Source: Schlesneria paludicola DSM 18645 (GTDB lineage Bacteria; Planctomycetota; Planctomycetia; Planctomycetales; Planctomycetaceae). Taken from it: 64,000 bases of DNA. The stretch covers positions 2,882,572-2,946,571 of the forward strand of contig NZ_JH636434.1 in the NCBI RefSeq assembly GCF_000255655.1. The letters run 5' to 3'. The position numbers and the translations under genes are program-made. The notes under the pieces are model-generated. The model saw nothing but the letters and a program-made list of their open reading frames with translations. It was not told the DNA's origin and did no database searches. Shown here piece by piece: positions 43,859 through 52,900 of the stretch (positions are counted from its first letter, which is position 1; the number at the start of each line of letters is the position of its first letter).

Positions 43859-44962
43859 ATGTTAGTGACTGGGAAACCGAATCGTCAGCGTGGTTTTACG
43901 CTGATTGAACTGCTGGTGGTGATTGCAATCATTGCAGTTCTGATCGCGCTGTTGTTGCCTGCCGTTCAGCAGGCGCGTGAAGCGGCTCGCCGCACTCAGT
44001 GCAAGAACAATCTCAAGCAGATGGGCCTTGCGTTCCACAATTACGAATCGACCTACAATCGATTCCCGCCCGCCTTGACGATCGTTGAAAACACAGGGGC
44101 CACGTCGAATATCGGCGAAGGCATGTACAGCAACAATGGTTATGTCAACCACAACGTGCACAGCTTCGCAGAATTCCTGCTGCCCTACATCGATCAGGGG
44201 AATCTGTACAATCAGATCAACTTCTCCGTGCCAATGGGCTTCACCTCGGCCACTGGCGGCGGAAACTTCACGATTGGCACGACATCAGAAACGTTCGTCG
44301 GAACACAGAATTTCCAAGCGATGAGCAGCACCGTCATCACAGGATTCATGTGCCCGTCGACCGCTCGCGCGTCCTCGAACCTCAACTATCTGAACGACTG
44401 GTGGACCGGAAGCTTCAGCTCGGCACCAATGTACACCGTTGGTAGCGCGCTGGATTACCTGAATTCATGCCCATTGAGCGCCCTCCGCAATCTTAGTGGA
44501 GCCACCGTCACTCGGAACATTCTCGGCGGCAACGAAGGCGATTACGTCGGCGCCAAGATTTCGGACGTGACGGACGGACTCTCGAACACCATCATTATCT
44601 CGGAAGTGGCTGATGCCAGCAACGAGTGGTCGATGGGCAAGAAGGTTGCCGTGAACTCCGACGAACAGATCGGCGTCTTCGGTGGAGCCTGGAACGACTG
44701 GACAACCGCCGTTCAGTTCTTGCGACCGATCACCCCCGGATCGTGTAACAAGGATTACGTCGCAACCTGCCCGGGTGGTCGCTCTGACGGAAACTGCGTC
44801 ATCAACTGCAACAACAAGTGGAACCTTTACAGCTTCCACGTCGGTGGGGCACACACCCTGCTGGGCGATGGCTCGGTGCGGTTCCTGAACCAGAACATGT
44901 CGGCCGTCACGTTCGGCCGCATGCTGATCATGAGCGACGGCTTGGTCGTCGGGGAATTCTAA
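43859..44962 (+). CDS. DUF1559 prepilin-like protein A
   Basis: 367 residues. Type IV pilin-like start: basic leader, [20 protein letters not shown] with cleavage after Gly12 and Glu at mature position 5, then the fixed [20 protein letters not shown] stretch of planctomycete DUF1559 proteins. The C-terminus has the H-X9-DG motif (FH...[13 protein letters not shown]) and ends DGLVVGEF. It is probably processed by a prepilin peptidase and forms or decorates a pseudopilus or surface layer; the role of this large family is not known. A terminator follows before the lipoprotein gene. Confidence 0.95.
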   Translation: MLVTGKPNRQRGFTLIELLVVIAIIAVLIALLLPAVQQAREAARRTQCKNNLKQMGLAFHNYESTYNRFPPALTIVENTGATSNIGEGMYSNNGYVNHNVHSFAEFLLPYIDQGNLYNQINFSVPMGFTSATGGGNFTIGTTSETFVGTQNFQAMSSTVITGFMCPSTARASSNLNYLNDWWTGSFSSAPMYTVGSALDYLNSCPLSALRNLSGATVTRNILGGNEGDYVGAKISDVTDGLSNTIIISEVADASNEWSMGKKVAVNSDEQIGVFGGAWNDWTTAVQFLRPITPGSCNKDYVATCPGGRSDGNCVINCNNKWNLYSFHVGGAHTLLGDGSVRFLNQNMSAVTFGRMLIMSDGLVVGEF

Positions 44963-45001
44963 TCCCCACGCCGAGTGTGGATAAAGCATTGCAGATAAGC
45001 C

Positions 45002-45036
45002 ACCGACTCGGGCGTCATGTCCGAGTCGGTTTTTTT
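45002..45036 (+). terminator. Rho-independent terminator after DUF1559 gene A
   Basis: Perfect 10-bp stem ACCGACTCGG/CCGAGTCGGT, loop of nine bases and a run of seven T. It lies only 44 bases before the lipoprotein gene, so it probably works as an attenuator that sets lipoprotein expression below that of the DUF1559 protein. Confidence 0.9.
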
Positions 45037-45079
45037 CTTGATTTTTTGCTATCGAATTTAACATCGAGGATGAGACAAA

Positions 45080-45547
45080 ATGAAGGTCGCGTTGCGCCCC
45101 TACCTAGCAATTGGCGCGTTGACTGTCTCGCTGGCCATCGGCTGCGGAACAGGGAAGGACGATGTCACCCAAGAACGACTCAAATCCATGGCGGGCGGAA
45201 CATTGAAGGCCACTGTCCCCGTGAGCGGAACAGTGTCGATTGATGGCACACCTCAAGCGGGAGTGAACCTCTTTCTTCACACCGATAAAGGCGGACCGCC
45301 GATCGCCACTTGCCGCTCGGGCGAAAACGGGACGTATTGCTGGAGCACGAACCTCTCTTGCGACGGCGTAGAAGCCGGAAGTTACCTCGTGGGATTTGAA
45401 TACATTCCAAAGCAGAAAAAGAACGACAGCGGCGTGGATCTCTTCAAGGGAAAATACAAAAACCCCATGAAAGGCGATTTCAAGCTCACCGTCGAAAAGG
45501 ACAAGCCGCAGAAGGATGTGAACTACGAACTGAGCCTCAAAAAATAG
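45080..45547 (+). CDS. Small lipoprotein with carboxypeptidase-regulatory-like domain A
   Basis: 155 residues, lipobox LAIGC (Cys22). After the conserved TQERLKSMAGGTLKATVPVSG comes a single beta-sandwich (about 45-150, VSGTVSIDGTPQAGVNLFLHTDKGG) of the transthyretin/Cna-B-like fold, with DLFKGKYKNPMKGDF near the end. Close paralogues follow the other two DUF1559 genes. Pairing with DUF1559 in all three units suggests that it anchors or assembles with the prepilin-like protein. Binding partner not shown. Confidence 0.85.
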   Translation: MKVALRPYLAIGALTVSLAIGCGTGKDDVTQERLKSMAGGTLKATVPVSGTVSIDGTPQAGVNLFLHTDKGGPPIATCRSGENGTYCWSTNLSCDGVEAGSYLVGFEYIPKQKKNDSGVDLFKGKYKNPMKGDFKLTVEKDKPQKDVNYELSLKK

Positions 45548-45627
45548 CCCGACGCATGATGGCGCGAGGAATTTCACGCTGTGGTTAGCCGTCATCGACT
45601 CTGCGATAGGATAGTGAGATTATCGCC

Positions 45628-47331
45628 ATGACGACCGCCACCATTCACCCCACGAGCCCACCGCCGACCTCAGCCGCACCGACGGCCGCTCGGCGGTGGA
45701 TCGTCAACTCATGGGTCGACCTGGCCCTCATTGTCCTGACACCGCTGATTGCGGCCCCCGCGGTCTTGATCCTGTCCTCCAACTGGGTCGGCGTGAAGGC
45801 CGAAACCATTTCGGTGATCGTTGCCGCCTTCTTTGCAACGGGACACCATCTGCCCGGCTTGATGCGAGCCTATGGCGATCGTGAGTTGTTCGAGCGGTTT
45901 CGCTGGCGATTTCTGCTCGCCCCGCCGCTCGTCTTCCTCGCCTACTTCCCGCTCCACACCTACCATTTTGACCTGTATCGGTTGATCATCCTGAGCTGGG
46001 CGACCTGGCACGGGCTGATGCAGCTTTACGGCTTTTTGCGCATCTACGATGCGAAAGTAGGATCAACATCCCCAGCGACAGCCCATTGGGATTGGCTGGT
46101 TTGCCTGTGTGGGTTCGTGACACCCCAATTCTTACGTCCCGACATGGCATCCAGCATTCTGGATCACTGGTACGCGATGGGGGCCCCCGCCATCCCGCCT
46201 TGGGCCTTGACCCCGCTGCGATGGACGCTTCTGGCGGCCTCGATCGTCGTCGTCATCGGCTTTGCGTTAAACACCTTCAATCAATCGCAACGCGGAGTAA
46301 AGCCAAACCCGATCAAGCTGATGATGCTGATCAGCGGGATTGGGACCTGGTGGTTTGCCATGCTCTGCATCGAAAACCTCCTGCTGAGCGTCGCTCTCTT
46401 TGATATCTGCCACGATGTGCAGTATCTGGCGATCGTCTGGCTCTTCAATTGCCGCCGCGTGACTTCAAACGACCAATTGGGTCGATTCATGAAATACGTG
46501 TTTCGCCGCGGAATGGTACTGCTCTACCTGGGGTTGATCGTCGCCTATGGCTCGATCGGCTTCGTGGCGCCGCTGGTTCTCGACAGAACAGTCAACGGAA
46601 TCTTCATGGCCGTCCTGTTTGCTTCGACAATCCTGCACTATTACTACGATGGCTTCATCTGGAAAGTTCGGGAAAAATCGAACCAAACCAGCCTTGGACT
46701 GAACCAGCGATCCCAAACAGTCGCCCCTCCGCAGCGGATCGCCGGGGATTTCACACACCTGCTGAAGTGGGCGCCCGCGCTTGTCGGACTCGCCCTTCTG
46801 TTTGCAACAGATGTTTCGGATTCGCCGCTCACCACAGAGCAAAAGGACACGCTGAGCCAGGTCTATTCTCGAGGACTGACCGGAAGCTCGCTTCTTCCCC
46901 GCACAGACAAAGAGCGTGAGTGGTTGTATTCGCATTTCAAGACGACACAGTCGATCGCAGCTGCGATCCCCGACGATCGAAAGATCCAATTACGCGCGGC
47001 CATCATGCTGGCAAACTTTGGATCGAACGACGATGCGGTTCGCAAACTTGAACAACTGCTGCAGCAACACGCCGACTTTGCCGACGCCTATTTAACACTG
47101 GGGAGCATTCATCTGTACCGAGGGAACATGGATCAGGCGGCCCAATACCTGCAGAAGTCGTTGTCAGCGGCAAGAACCGAAAAAGAAAGAGCCTCCGCGA
47201 ACTTCAAATTGGGTGAGCTCGCCTTAGTACAGCACGATTCTGCCGTGGCCGACTCACGATTCGCCGAAGCCTTGCACGACAACCCAAAGCTCGACGTGTC
47301 CATTCAAAAGCTTCGTGAAACAATCCATTGA
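45628..47331 (+). CDS. Multi-span membrane protein with C-terminal TPR, unit A
   Basis: 567 residues. About nine membrane spans in the first 350 residues (WVDLALIVLTPLIAAPAVLIL, FLLAPPLVFLAYFPLHTYHFD, WHGLMQLYGFLRIYDAKVGS, FCHDVQYLAIVWLFNCRR-like), several with conserved His (GHHLPG, HYYYDGFIWKVREK), then a linker and two or three TPR repeats (about 450-560). The His-rich membrane part is reminiscent of membrane-bound metal enzymes, but no known family motif is complete. Unit C has a full paralogue and unit B a fragment. Confidence 0.8.
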   Translation: MTTATIHPTSPPPTSAAPTAARRWIVNSWVDLALIVLTPLIAAPAVLILSSNWVGVKAETISVIVAAFFATGHHLPGLMRAYGDRELFERFRWRFLLAPPLVFLAYFPLHTYHFDLYRLIILSWATWHGLMQLYGFLRIYDAKVGSTSPATAHWDWLVCLCGFVTPQFLRPDMASSILDHWYAMGAPAIPPWALTPLRWTLLAASIVVVIGFALNTFNQSQRGVKPNPIKLMMLISGIGTWWFAMLCIENLLLSVALFDICHDVQYLAIVWLFNCRRVTSNDQLGRFMKYVFRRGMVLLYLGLIVAYGSIGFVAPLVLDRTVNGIFMAVLFASTILHYYYDGFIWKVREKSNQTSLGLNQRSQTVAPPQRIAGDFTHLLKWAPALVGLALLFATDVSDSPLTTEQKDTLSQVYSRGLTGSSLLPRTDKEREWLYSHFKTTQSIAAAIPDDRKIQLRAAIMLANFGSNDDAVRKLEQLLQQHADFADAYLTLGSIHLYRGNMDQAAQYLQKSLSAARTEKERASANFKLGELALVQHDSAVADSRFAEALHDNPKLDVSIQKLRETIH

Positions 47332-48142
47332 TCTGAATGGAAGACCAGCGCGCGATCGCCTGAACCCTCATTTGATGGATCGGCCCCCTCGAACGCGCTG
47401 CATCCGACGAGCACTCGCAGCGCCAGGGACCGTCACAACGATTCCATCCAGAAAAGAGGCGACAGGAATCAACAGAGATCCGATTCTGCTCACTCCGTGA
47501 CTCTGTCAACCGGCTCCGAGCAAAAGGCGTCCAACTCACGTCACCATTCGAGTCGCACCCAGCGCGATTGCGCATCGGGGTGCGCGGTGCCATCAACGGT
47601 CGAAGCGGCAGCGTACGCCCCATAGGCGACTCAGCACAAATGCGCCAGGGCAAACACGCAACGGAGCCAGACGAAACTCTCTTGCCCAAATCGACTGAGT
47701 GCCCATCCCCAGAGTGAAGTCACTTCGAACCCGGCTTCGAAAGCGAGTCTTCACCCAGGAACACTCGGTTTCTGACTGGAAAATGCGGCAAGAAGTCCTG
47801 GAACGTCCCGAGACACAGCAACCCAGACAATTTCTTATAACCGACTTCTTTCGCTGCGCATCCTGAAATTTCCTGCCAGGACTGTTTCATTTTCGCCCAT
47901 CAACGATATGCTGATCCCTATGTCATTCTGTCTACGACTCGCATCAGTGCCTTGAAGTGAATCGACGAGATCTGGGGAAAAGACGAGTGCCTTAGTCAAG
48001 AACCATCGCGTTTGAGCTTTGAGTTCCCGGCTTGTCCCCACATCAAGAACTGAACTGCGAGACGTGTCGGCCGAGTTTTGTACATCCTGTTGAGGCGCGA
48101 TCCAATCAGGATGCGGTATGCCTTCTGTTCTTAGGGAGCATT
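47332..48142. other. 811-bp intergenic region before DUF1559 gene B
   Basis: No gene is supported; open frames here are short and without family resemblance. The last part should hold the promoter of the second unit. The ribosome site TAGGGAG precedes ATG 48143, the same context as before the third DUF1559 gene (CTAGGGAGCATTA). Confidence 0.45.
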
Positions 48143-49267
48143 ATGTTGACACCGATCTTCCACAAAAGCAGACATCCACAGCGGGGATTTACACTGATTG
48201 AGCTGCTGGTGGTGATTGCCATCATTGCGGTCTTGATCGCATTGCTGCTGCCTGCCGTTCAACAGGCCCGTGAGGCGGCTCGCCGTACCCAGTGCAAGAA
48301 CAACCTCAAGCAGATGGGGCTTGCATTCCACAACTACGAATCAACGTATGGAATGTTCCCGCCTTGCCTGATGATGGTTGGAACGCACGATGTCGGTTAT
48401 CCCCACGAAATTGGGGAAGGGATCTACGACAATCCCGCGAACACGGCTGCCGCGAGCCTTCACAACTGGTCAGAGTATCTTTTGCCGTACATCGACCAGG
48501 GGAATCTCTACAGCCAAATCAACTTCAACGGACCGATGGGCTTCAGCACCGCCACGGGCGGCCCCATGGACGTCAGCTCTGTCCCGGGCCTCTCGGGGAC
48601 GACTTCTTTCCAGCAACCCTACGACGCTATCAAATCTGCGGTGATCTCAGGCTATATGTGCCCCAGCGCCCCTCGTGCGTCAAACACGTATAATTACGTC
48701 AACGACTGGTGGTTCGGCAGCTTTGGGTCGGTGCCCATGTATAGTATTGGCAGCGGGATCGACTACATGCCTCCCGCAGTCATGTGGGGCATGGACACAG
48801 CGATAGCTGGGGTACCGGATAGCGCACCGACGATCATGACCGCCGGTGAAAGTAACACTTACGTATGCTCTAAAATCGCGTCGATCACTGACGGCGCGTC
48901 GAATACGATCCTCAACATGGAAGTTGCCGACCCAAGTAACCAGTGGTCCATGGGCAAAAATGTTGGGCCGAACAAGCAAGTGGATTCCTCCCCGACAGGC
49001 TCGGTGTTCGCCGGGACCTGGACCGATTGGACGATCGGCGTGTTTTGCCTGCGGAAAGTGGTGCCGGGATCAAATGCCCGCAGCCACGACAACGGCCCTT
49101 GCGTGATTAACTGCACCAATCAATGGAATGCTTACAGCTTTCACACAGGTGGAGCACACGTTTTGCTCGCGGATGGCACGGTTCGATTCGTGAACCAGAG
49201 CATCAACTGGATCACATTTGTCAGGCTGTGCGTGAAGAGCGACGGACAGACTGTGGGCGAGTTCTGA
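48143..49267 (+). CDS. DUF1559 prepilin-like protein B
   Basis: 374 residues. Prepilin motif with cleavage after Gly15 ([18 protein letters not shown]) and Glu20, then the [20 protein letters not shown] block. C-terminal H-X9-DG ([13 protein letters not shown]) and final DGQTVGEF. The N-terminal third is almost identical to those of proteins A and C, while the middle part differs, as expected of tandem paralogues with diverged surface parts. ATG 48143 is chosen over an upstream frame because of the TAGGGAG site. Confidence 0.94.
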   Translation: MLTPIFHKSRHPQRGFTLIELLVVIAIIAVLIALLLPAVQQAREAARRTQCKNNLKQMGLAFHNYESTYGMFPPCLMMVGTHDVGYPHEIGEGIYDNPANTAAASLHNWSEYLLPYIDQGNLYSQINFNGPMGFSTATGGPMDVSSVPGLSGTTSFQQPYDAIKSAVISGYMCPSAPRASNTYNYVNDWWFGSFGSVPMYSIGSGIDYMPPAVMWGMDTAIAGVPDSAPTIMTAGESNTYVCSKIASITDGASNTILNMEVADPSNQWSMGKNVGPNKQVDSSPTGSVFAGTWTDWTIGVFCLRKVVPGSNARSHDNGPCVINCTNQWNAYSFHTGGAHVLLADGTVRFVNQSINWITFVRLCVKSDGQTVGEF

Positions 49268-49314
49268 CCGAGTCCACACGTGATCATCGCGATTGAGGTC
49301 ATCGCGGTTGAGAT

Positions 49315-49356
49315 TCACCGGCTCGCCATTCCCCAAAAAGGGAGGAGGGCCGGTGA
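49315..49356 (+). terminator. Hairpin between DUF1559 gene B and its lipoprotein gene
   Basis: Stem TCACCGGC/GCCGGTGA with a 26-base loop that has its own small hairpin (CCCC AAAAA GGG). The T-run after it is poor (TTTG), so this is a weaker terminator or attenuator than those in units A and C. Confidence 0.5.
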
Positions 49357-49408
49357 TTTGTGTGGCTCACTTCGTCGAGTTTTTGATCAGACGTTGGAGA
49401 AAGCGTAA

Positions 49409-49876
49409 ATGGTGCGCCGAAATTTTGCTGGACTCATCCTATTGTCCGTCGCCCTTGTCGCCGGATGCGACTCAACCAAAGCCGACGTCTCGAAGGAACG
49501 CCTAAAGTCGATGGCGGGCGGAGAATTGAAAACTGTTATTCCCGTCAGTGGAACGATTCTGGTCGATGGAACTCCCACTGCCGGCATCAACATCTATTTG
49601 CATCCCGAAAAGGGTGGTCCATTGATTCGGCAATGCCGCACAGATGAAAAAGGCGCCTATTGTTGGGCCACCTATGTTCCCTGCGACGGCCTTGAACCAG
49701 GAACCTACCGACTCGCATTCCGACTTCCGACGAAGCAGGAAAAGAAGCCAGGTTCGGGAGGTGACCTATTCAAAGGAAAATACACCAATCCGATGAAGTT
49801 GAAAGCGGATTACACCTTCACTGTTAAACCGAACGAGCCAATGACGAAGGTGGATTACGAACTAACGACAAAATAA
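49409..49876 (+). CDS. Small lipoprotein with carboxypeptidase-regulatory-like domain B
   Basis: 155 residues, lipobox ALVAGC (Cys20). Shares SKERLKSMAGGELKTVIPVSG, the beta-sandwich with ILVDGTPTAGINIYLHPEKGG, and GGDLFKGKYTNPM with the lipoproteins of units A and C. The membrane TPR gene that should follow is reduced to a fragment at 50011. Confidence 0.85.
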   Translation: MVRRNFAGLILLSVALVAGCDSTKADVSKERLKSMAGGELKTVIPVSGTILVDGTPTAGINIYLHPEKGGPLIRQCRTDEKGAYCWATYVPCDGLEPGTYRLAFRLPTKQEKKPGSGGDLFKGKYTNPMKLKADYTFTVKPNEPMTKVDYELTTK

Positions 49877-49888
49877 GATTGAGGTGTT

Positions 49889-49925
49889 AGCGGCCTATTG
49901 AAAAATAGGGGAACGGACTCTGCTC
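49889..49925. repeat. Half hairpin element after lipoprotein gene B
   Basis: GCGGCCTATTGAAAAATAGG followed by GGAACGGACTCTGC resembles the left arm of the hairpin family (CCTGTTGAAAAA-GGGGACAGG). Downstream ACGCCATGGCGATTTGAATA resembles the insert of the long forms. It sits at the join where the TPR gene was lost. Confidence 0.45.
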
Positions 49926-50010
49926 AAACTCAAAACGCCATGGCGATTTGAATATTAAGGCGTCTGTTTCCCCAAATTTCAACATACGCTTCGCCCTGGA
50001 CTTGCAGCGT

Positions 50011-50120
50011 GTTCGCTGGCGATTTCTTCTCGCGCCGCGATTGGTGTTTCTCGCCTATTTTCCTCTGTACGACTACCACCACGATCTGCACCGGTTGATC
50101 ATTCTCGCCTGGGCCACGAA
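50011..50120 (+). pseudogene. Fragment of a membrane-TPR gene (unit B)
   Basis: One frame reads VRWRFLLAPRLVFLAYFPLY, then HHDLHRLIILAWAT, a close match to residues near 90-125 of the unit A membrane-TPR protein (FRWRFLLAPPLVFLAYFPLH). The DNA also matches. Everything before and after is gone. This marks the middle unit as having once had all three genes. Confidence 0.85.
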
Positions 50121-50802
50121 GTCGCCCGGCGCCATCTCGCCAACGATGATGCCGCCGTGACGGATGCGAATCGTACCCCCTAATCTCGCGGGGTGGTGAG
50201 CTCTCGCAAAGCCCGTGTCGCGTTTTTGAAGCGACGCTGTTTGAGAAAAACTCACACGCAGAAACAAGTTATTCGCGCGATCTTCACCTGACTCCCACCA
50301 CAACTCGGACGATGCGTCACTTGCGCAACCGGCGTCCCGTGACGGGCAATTCTGAGCTCGCGATGACAGCAGTGAGCTTCAGATGGCACGCTAAGTCGTT
50401 CGATATTGAACATTTGTCGCAAAAGGTCAGCGGATGTACGAAGGGGCTTTACCCATTCACTCGGTGTGTCAATACCCCGGCAAACCAAAAAAGGTTTTAT
50501 TACATTTTTGTAATTTATCTCATAAAAATCGTTTCAATTTTGATCTAATACGGTATGTTGTGACCGCTACGCTCCACTCGGAGGGCGCGTCCGCCTCTTT
50601 CAGCAGCAGGTGATCTTGTGTCGAAACGCTTGCGCAATTCCCGCTTAGTCAGTCAAAATGATGGCCAAGGTTCGGCCAGAAGTTTTTTTGCATCAACAGC
50701 CTGATTTCTGGGCATCTCTGCAGATTCTCTGCTTCATTTCGTGATTTCTGTTTGGGGATGCCCCGAACGGAGTGTTGTGTGTCCTTTTTCTAGGGAGCAT
50801 TA
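50121..50802. other. 682-bp intergenic region before DUF1559 gene C
   Basis: No gene is supported. A strongly AT-rich patch at about 50485-50550 (TTTTATTACATTTTTGTAAT and following) is a likely promoter or upstream element for the third DUF1559 gene. Confidence 0.45.
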
Positions 50803-51945
50803 ATGTTAACATCGATCTTTCGAAGGGCCCGAAATCGGCAGCTGGGGTTTACGCTGATTGAGCTCCTGGTGGTCATCGCCATCATTGCTGTCCTGATCGC
50901 ATTGCTATTGCCAGCCGTACAACAGGCTCGCGAAGCCGCACGACGCACGCAGTGCAAGAACAACCTCAAGCAATTGGGGTTGGCATTCCACAACTACGAA
51001 AGCAGCTACAAGCAGTTCCCTGGTCCACTCTATCTCGTACTGGCATCGGGACCGCTGAGCGGGATCGGCCAAGGGATTTACGGCCAGACCACGGGAGAAG
51101 ACGGCAACGTCCATCTTTGGACGGAAATGCTGTTGCCCTTCCTCGACCAAGGAAACATCTACAACACGATCAACTTCAGTGTCCCCATGGGATTTGGCTC
51201 GGCAACTGGGGGGCCAGTTTTGATCGCCAACGACTCACCCGGCACCGCTTACAATGCCAGCCAGAACTTCCAGGCGATCATGTCGACTCCGATTCCGGCC
51301 TTCATCTGCCCCACGACACCACGTGGCAGCAATGTGAACGCCCCTTACCTCAACGACTGGTGGTACGGTAGCTGCTCGAGCGCTCCGCTCTACAATGGTG
51401 GTGGCGCATGCGACTACGCGGCCTTGGCTTCGTGGTCGGACATGAAAAATGCCGGTGGGCCAACAAATACCGGGAACACCATGATGGATGCCGACTCGAA
51501 GGGAATCAATTCGGGGGGGGTTAAGATTTCGTCGGTTCCAGACGGCCTCTCGAACACGCTCTTGATTGGCGAAGTTGCGAACAAGGCCAATGAATGGGCG
51601 ATGGGAATCAAGCGCGGCCCGAACTCGTCAGCCGGAAATGATCCAAGCGGAAAGCCCGCACTTGGCGGTGATTCCTGGAACGATTGGCAGATGGGGATCG
51701 TCGGCATGCGACCAGTTACCCCTGGTAGTTATAGCACGCAGAACGGTGCCCCACCTCCAGGGCGTTCGAAAGGCCAGTGCGCCGTGAACTGCAACAACAA
51801 ATGGAACATCTACAGCTTCCATCAAGGTGGTGCTCATATCCTCATGGGGGATGGGGCGGTTCGCATGATCAGCCAAAACATCAATCTCGCGACGTTGTCA
51901 AACATGCTTTGCATTAACGACGGCGTACCGGTGGGCGAATTCTAA
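50803..51945 (+). CDS. DUF1559 prepilin-like protein C
   Basis: 380 residues. Prepilin motif with cleavage after Gly15 ([18 protein letters not shown]), Glu20, the [20 protein letters not shown] block, C-terminal FHQGGAHILMGDG (H-X9-DG) and final DGVPVGEF. The ribosome site CTAGGGAG is shared with gene B. Followed by a terminator and its own lipoprotein gene. Confidence 0.94.
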   Translation: MLTSIFRRARNRQLGFTLIELLVVIAIIAVLIALLLPAVQQAREAARRTQCKNNLKQLGLAFHNYESSYKQFPGPLYLVLASGPLSGIGQGIYGQTTGEDGNVHLWTEMLLPFLDQGNIYNTINFSVPMGFGSATGGPVLIANDSPGTAYNASQNFQAIMSTPIPAFICPTTPRGSNVNAPYLNDWWYGSCSSAPLYNGGGACDYAALASWSDMKNAGGPTNTGNTMMDADSKGINSGGVKISSVPDGLSNTLLIGEVANKANEWAMGIKRGPNSSAGNDPSGKPALGGDSWNDWQMGIVGMRPVTPGSYSTQNGAPPPGRSKGQCAVNCNNKWNIYSFHQGGAHILMGDGAVRMISQNINLATLSNMLCINDGVPVGEF

Positions 51946-51985
51946 TTCGTCATATTCGCCCGCAGTCAACGTTGACTCTCGATTG

Positions 51986-52022
51986 ACACACCGACTGGCT
52001 GATTGGCAAGTCGGTGTGTTTT
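51986..52022 (+). terminator. Terminator between DUF1559 gene C and its lipoprotein gene
   Basis: Perfect 11-bp stem ACACACCGACT/AGTCGGTGTGT with a 12-base loop followed by TTTTCG. Shares the CCGACT/AGTCGG stem core with the unit A terminator. Lies 37 bases before the lipoprotein start. Confidence 0.8.
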
Positions 52023-52058
52023 CGTTCCTTTTCTTTTCTGCCAGCGCCGGAGGTCTTT

Positions 52059-52535
52059 GTGATTCCCTTAGGTGGTTCTCATGGTTTTGTGTTTTCCGCA
52101 TTCACCCTCCTTCTGCTCGCAGGATGTGGATCCAGCGCGGGCGATATGTCGAAAGAACGACTTGCCCAGATGGCTGGCGGTCAACTGAAGGAAGTCGTAC
52201 CGGTCAGTGGAAAGGTCGTCATCGACGGCGAGCCAAGGGCCGAAGTGATTCTGCAACTGTTCCCAGCCGACGGTGGAAAGCAAATCACGGAGACTCGTAC
52301 AGGCGGCGACGGCGCCTATTGCTGGTCCACACACTTGACCTGCGACGGGATTGAGGCGGGAACCTACAAAGTGGCTTTTGAGCACTTTCCAAAGCCCAAA
52401 CGAAACGACCAGAACGAGAAGAAGGATGATTTATTCAAGGGGAAATACAGCAATCCGAAAAAGTCGGAATTCACGTTGACTGTCGAGAAAGGAAAGCCGC
52501 AAAAGGACGTCAATTACGAACTGAAGATGAAATAG
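52059..52535 (+). CDS. Small lipoprotein with carboxypeptidase-regulatory-like domain C
   Basis: 158 residues from a GTG that follows CGGAGG by five bases; a GTG at 52014 is in frame but lies in the terminator. Lipobox LLLAGC (Cys23). Shares SKERLAQMAGGQLKEVVPVSG, the beta-sandwich with VVIDGEPRAEVILQLFPADGG and DDLFKGKYSNPKK with its paralogues. Confidence 0.82.
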   Translation: MIPLGGSHGFVFSAFTLLLLAGCGSSAGDMSKERLAQMAGGQLKEVVPVSGKVVIDGEPRAEVILQLFPADGGKQITETRTGGDGAYCWSTHLTCDGIEAGTYKVAFEHFPKPKRNDQNEKKDDLFKGKYSNPKKSEFTLTVEKGKPQKDVNYELKMK

Positions 52536-52900
52536 AGTTCCGATTTGCCTTTTGAGAGCGACATTCCTCACATCAGGCCGTCGTCTCAGACATATCTGGC
52601 GATGTCGAACAGAGGAACGGTCTTACTAAAGTAGGGCCAGTTGCCTCTGTTCGGTACCACGCGTTGCCCCTCCATTCCCGTGTTGCGTCTGTCACTCTAT
52701 GGCAAGTCAAGAGACGACCGTATTACAGCCTGATGACTTGACGGGGATTGGCGCCGCCCAGATTTCGAAACGCCACGATATCACGACCTCCAAGATGCCT
52801 GTCCACCTTGTTGCAACAGGCTGACCGCCTCCCCTGATGCAGATAGCCGGATTTTTGAATACCGCTTCTGCTTGGTGTTCAGTGCACCGTGAGATTGAAT
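52536..52900. other. 365-bp intergenic region
   Basis: No gene is supported. GTTGCAACAGGCTGACCG at about 52809-52826 is a right-end piece of the hairpin family. The next gene starts at ATG 52901 with only a weak ribosome site. Confidence 0.4.
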
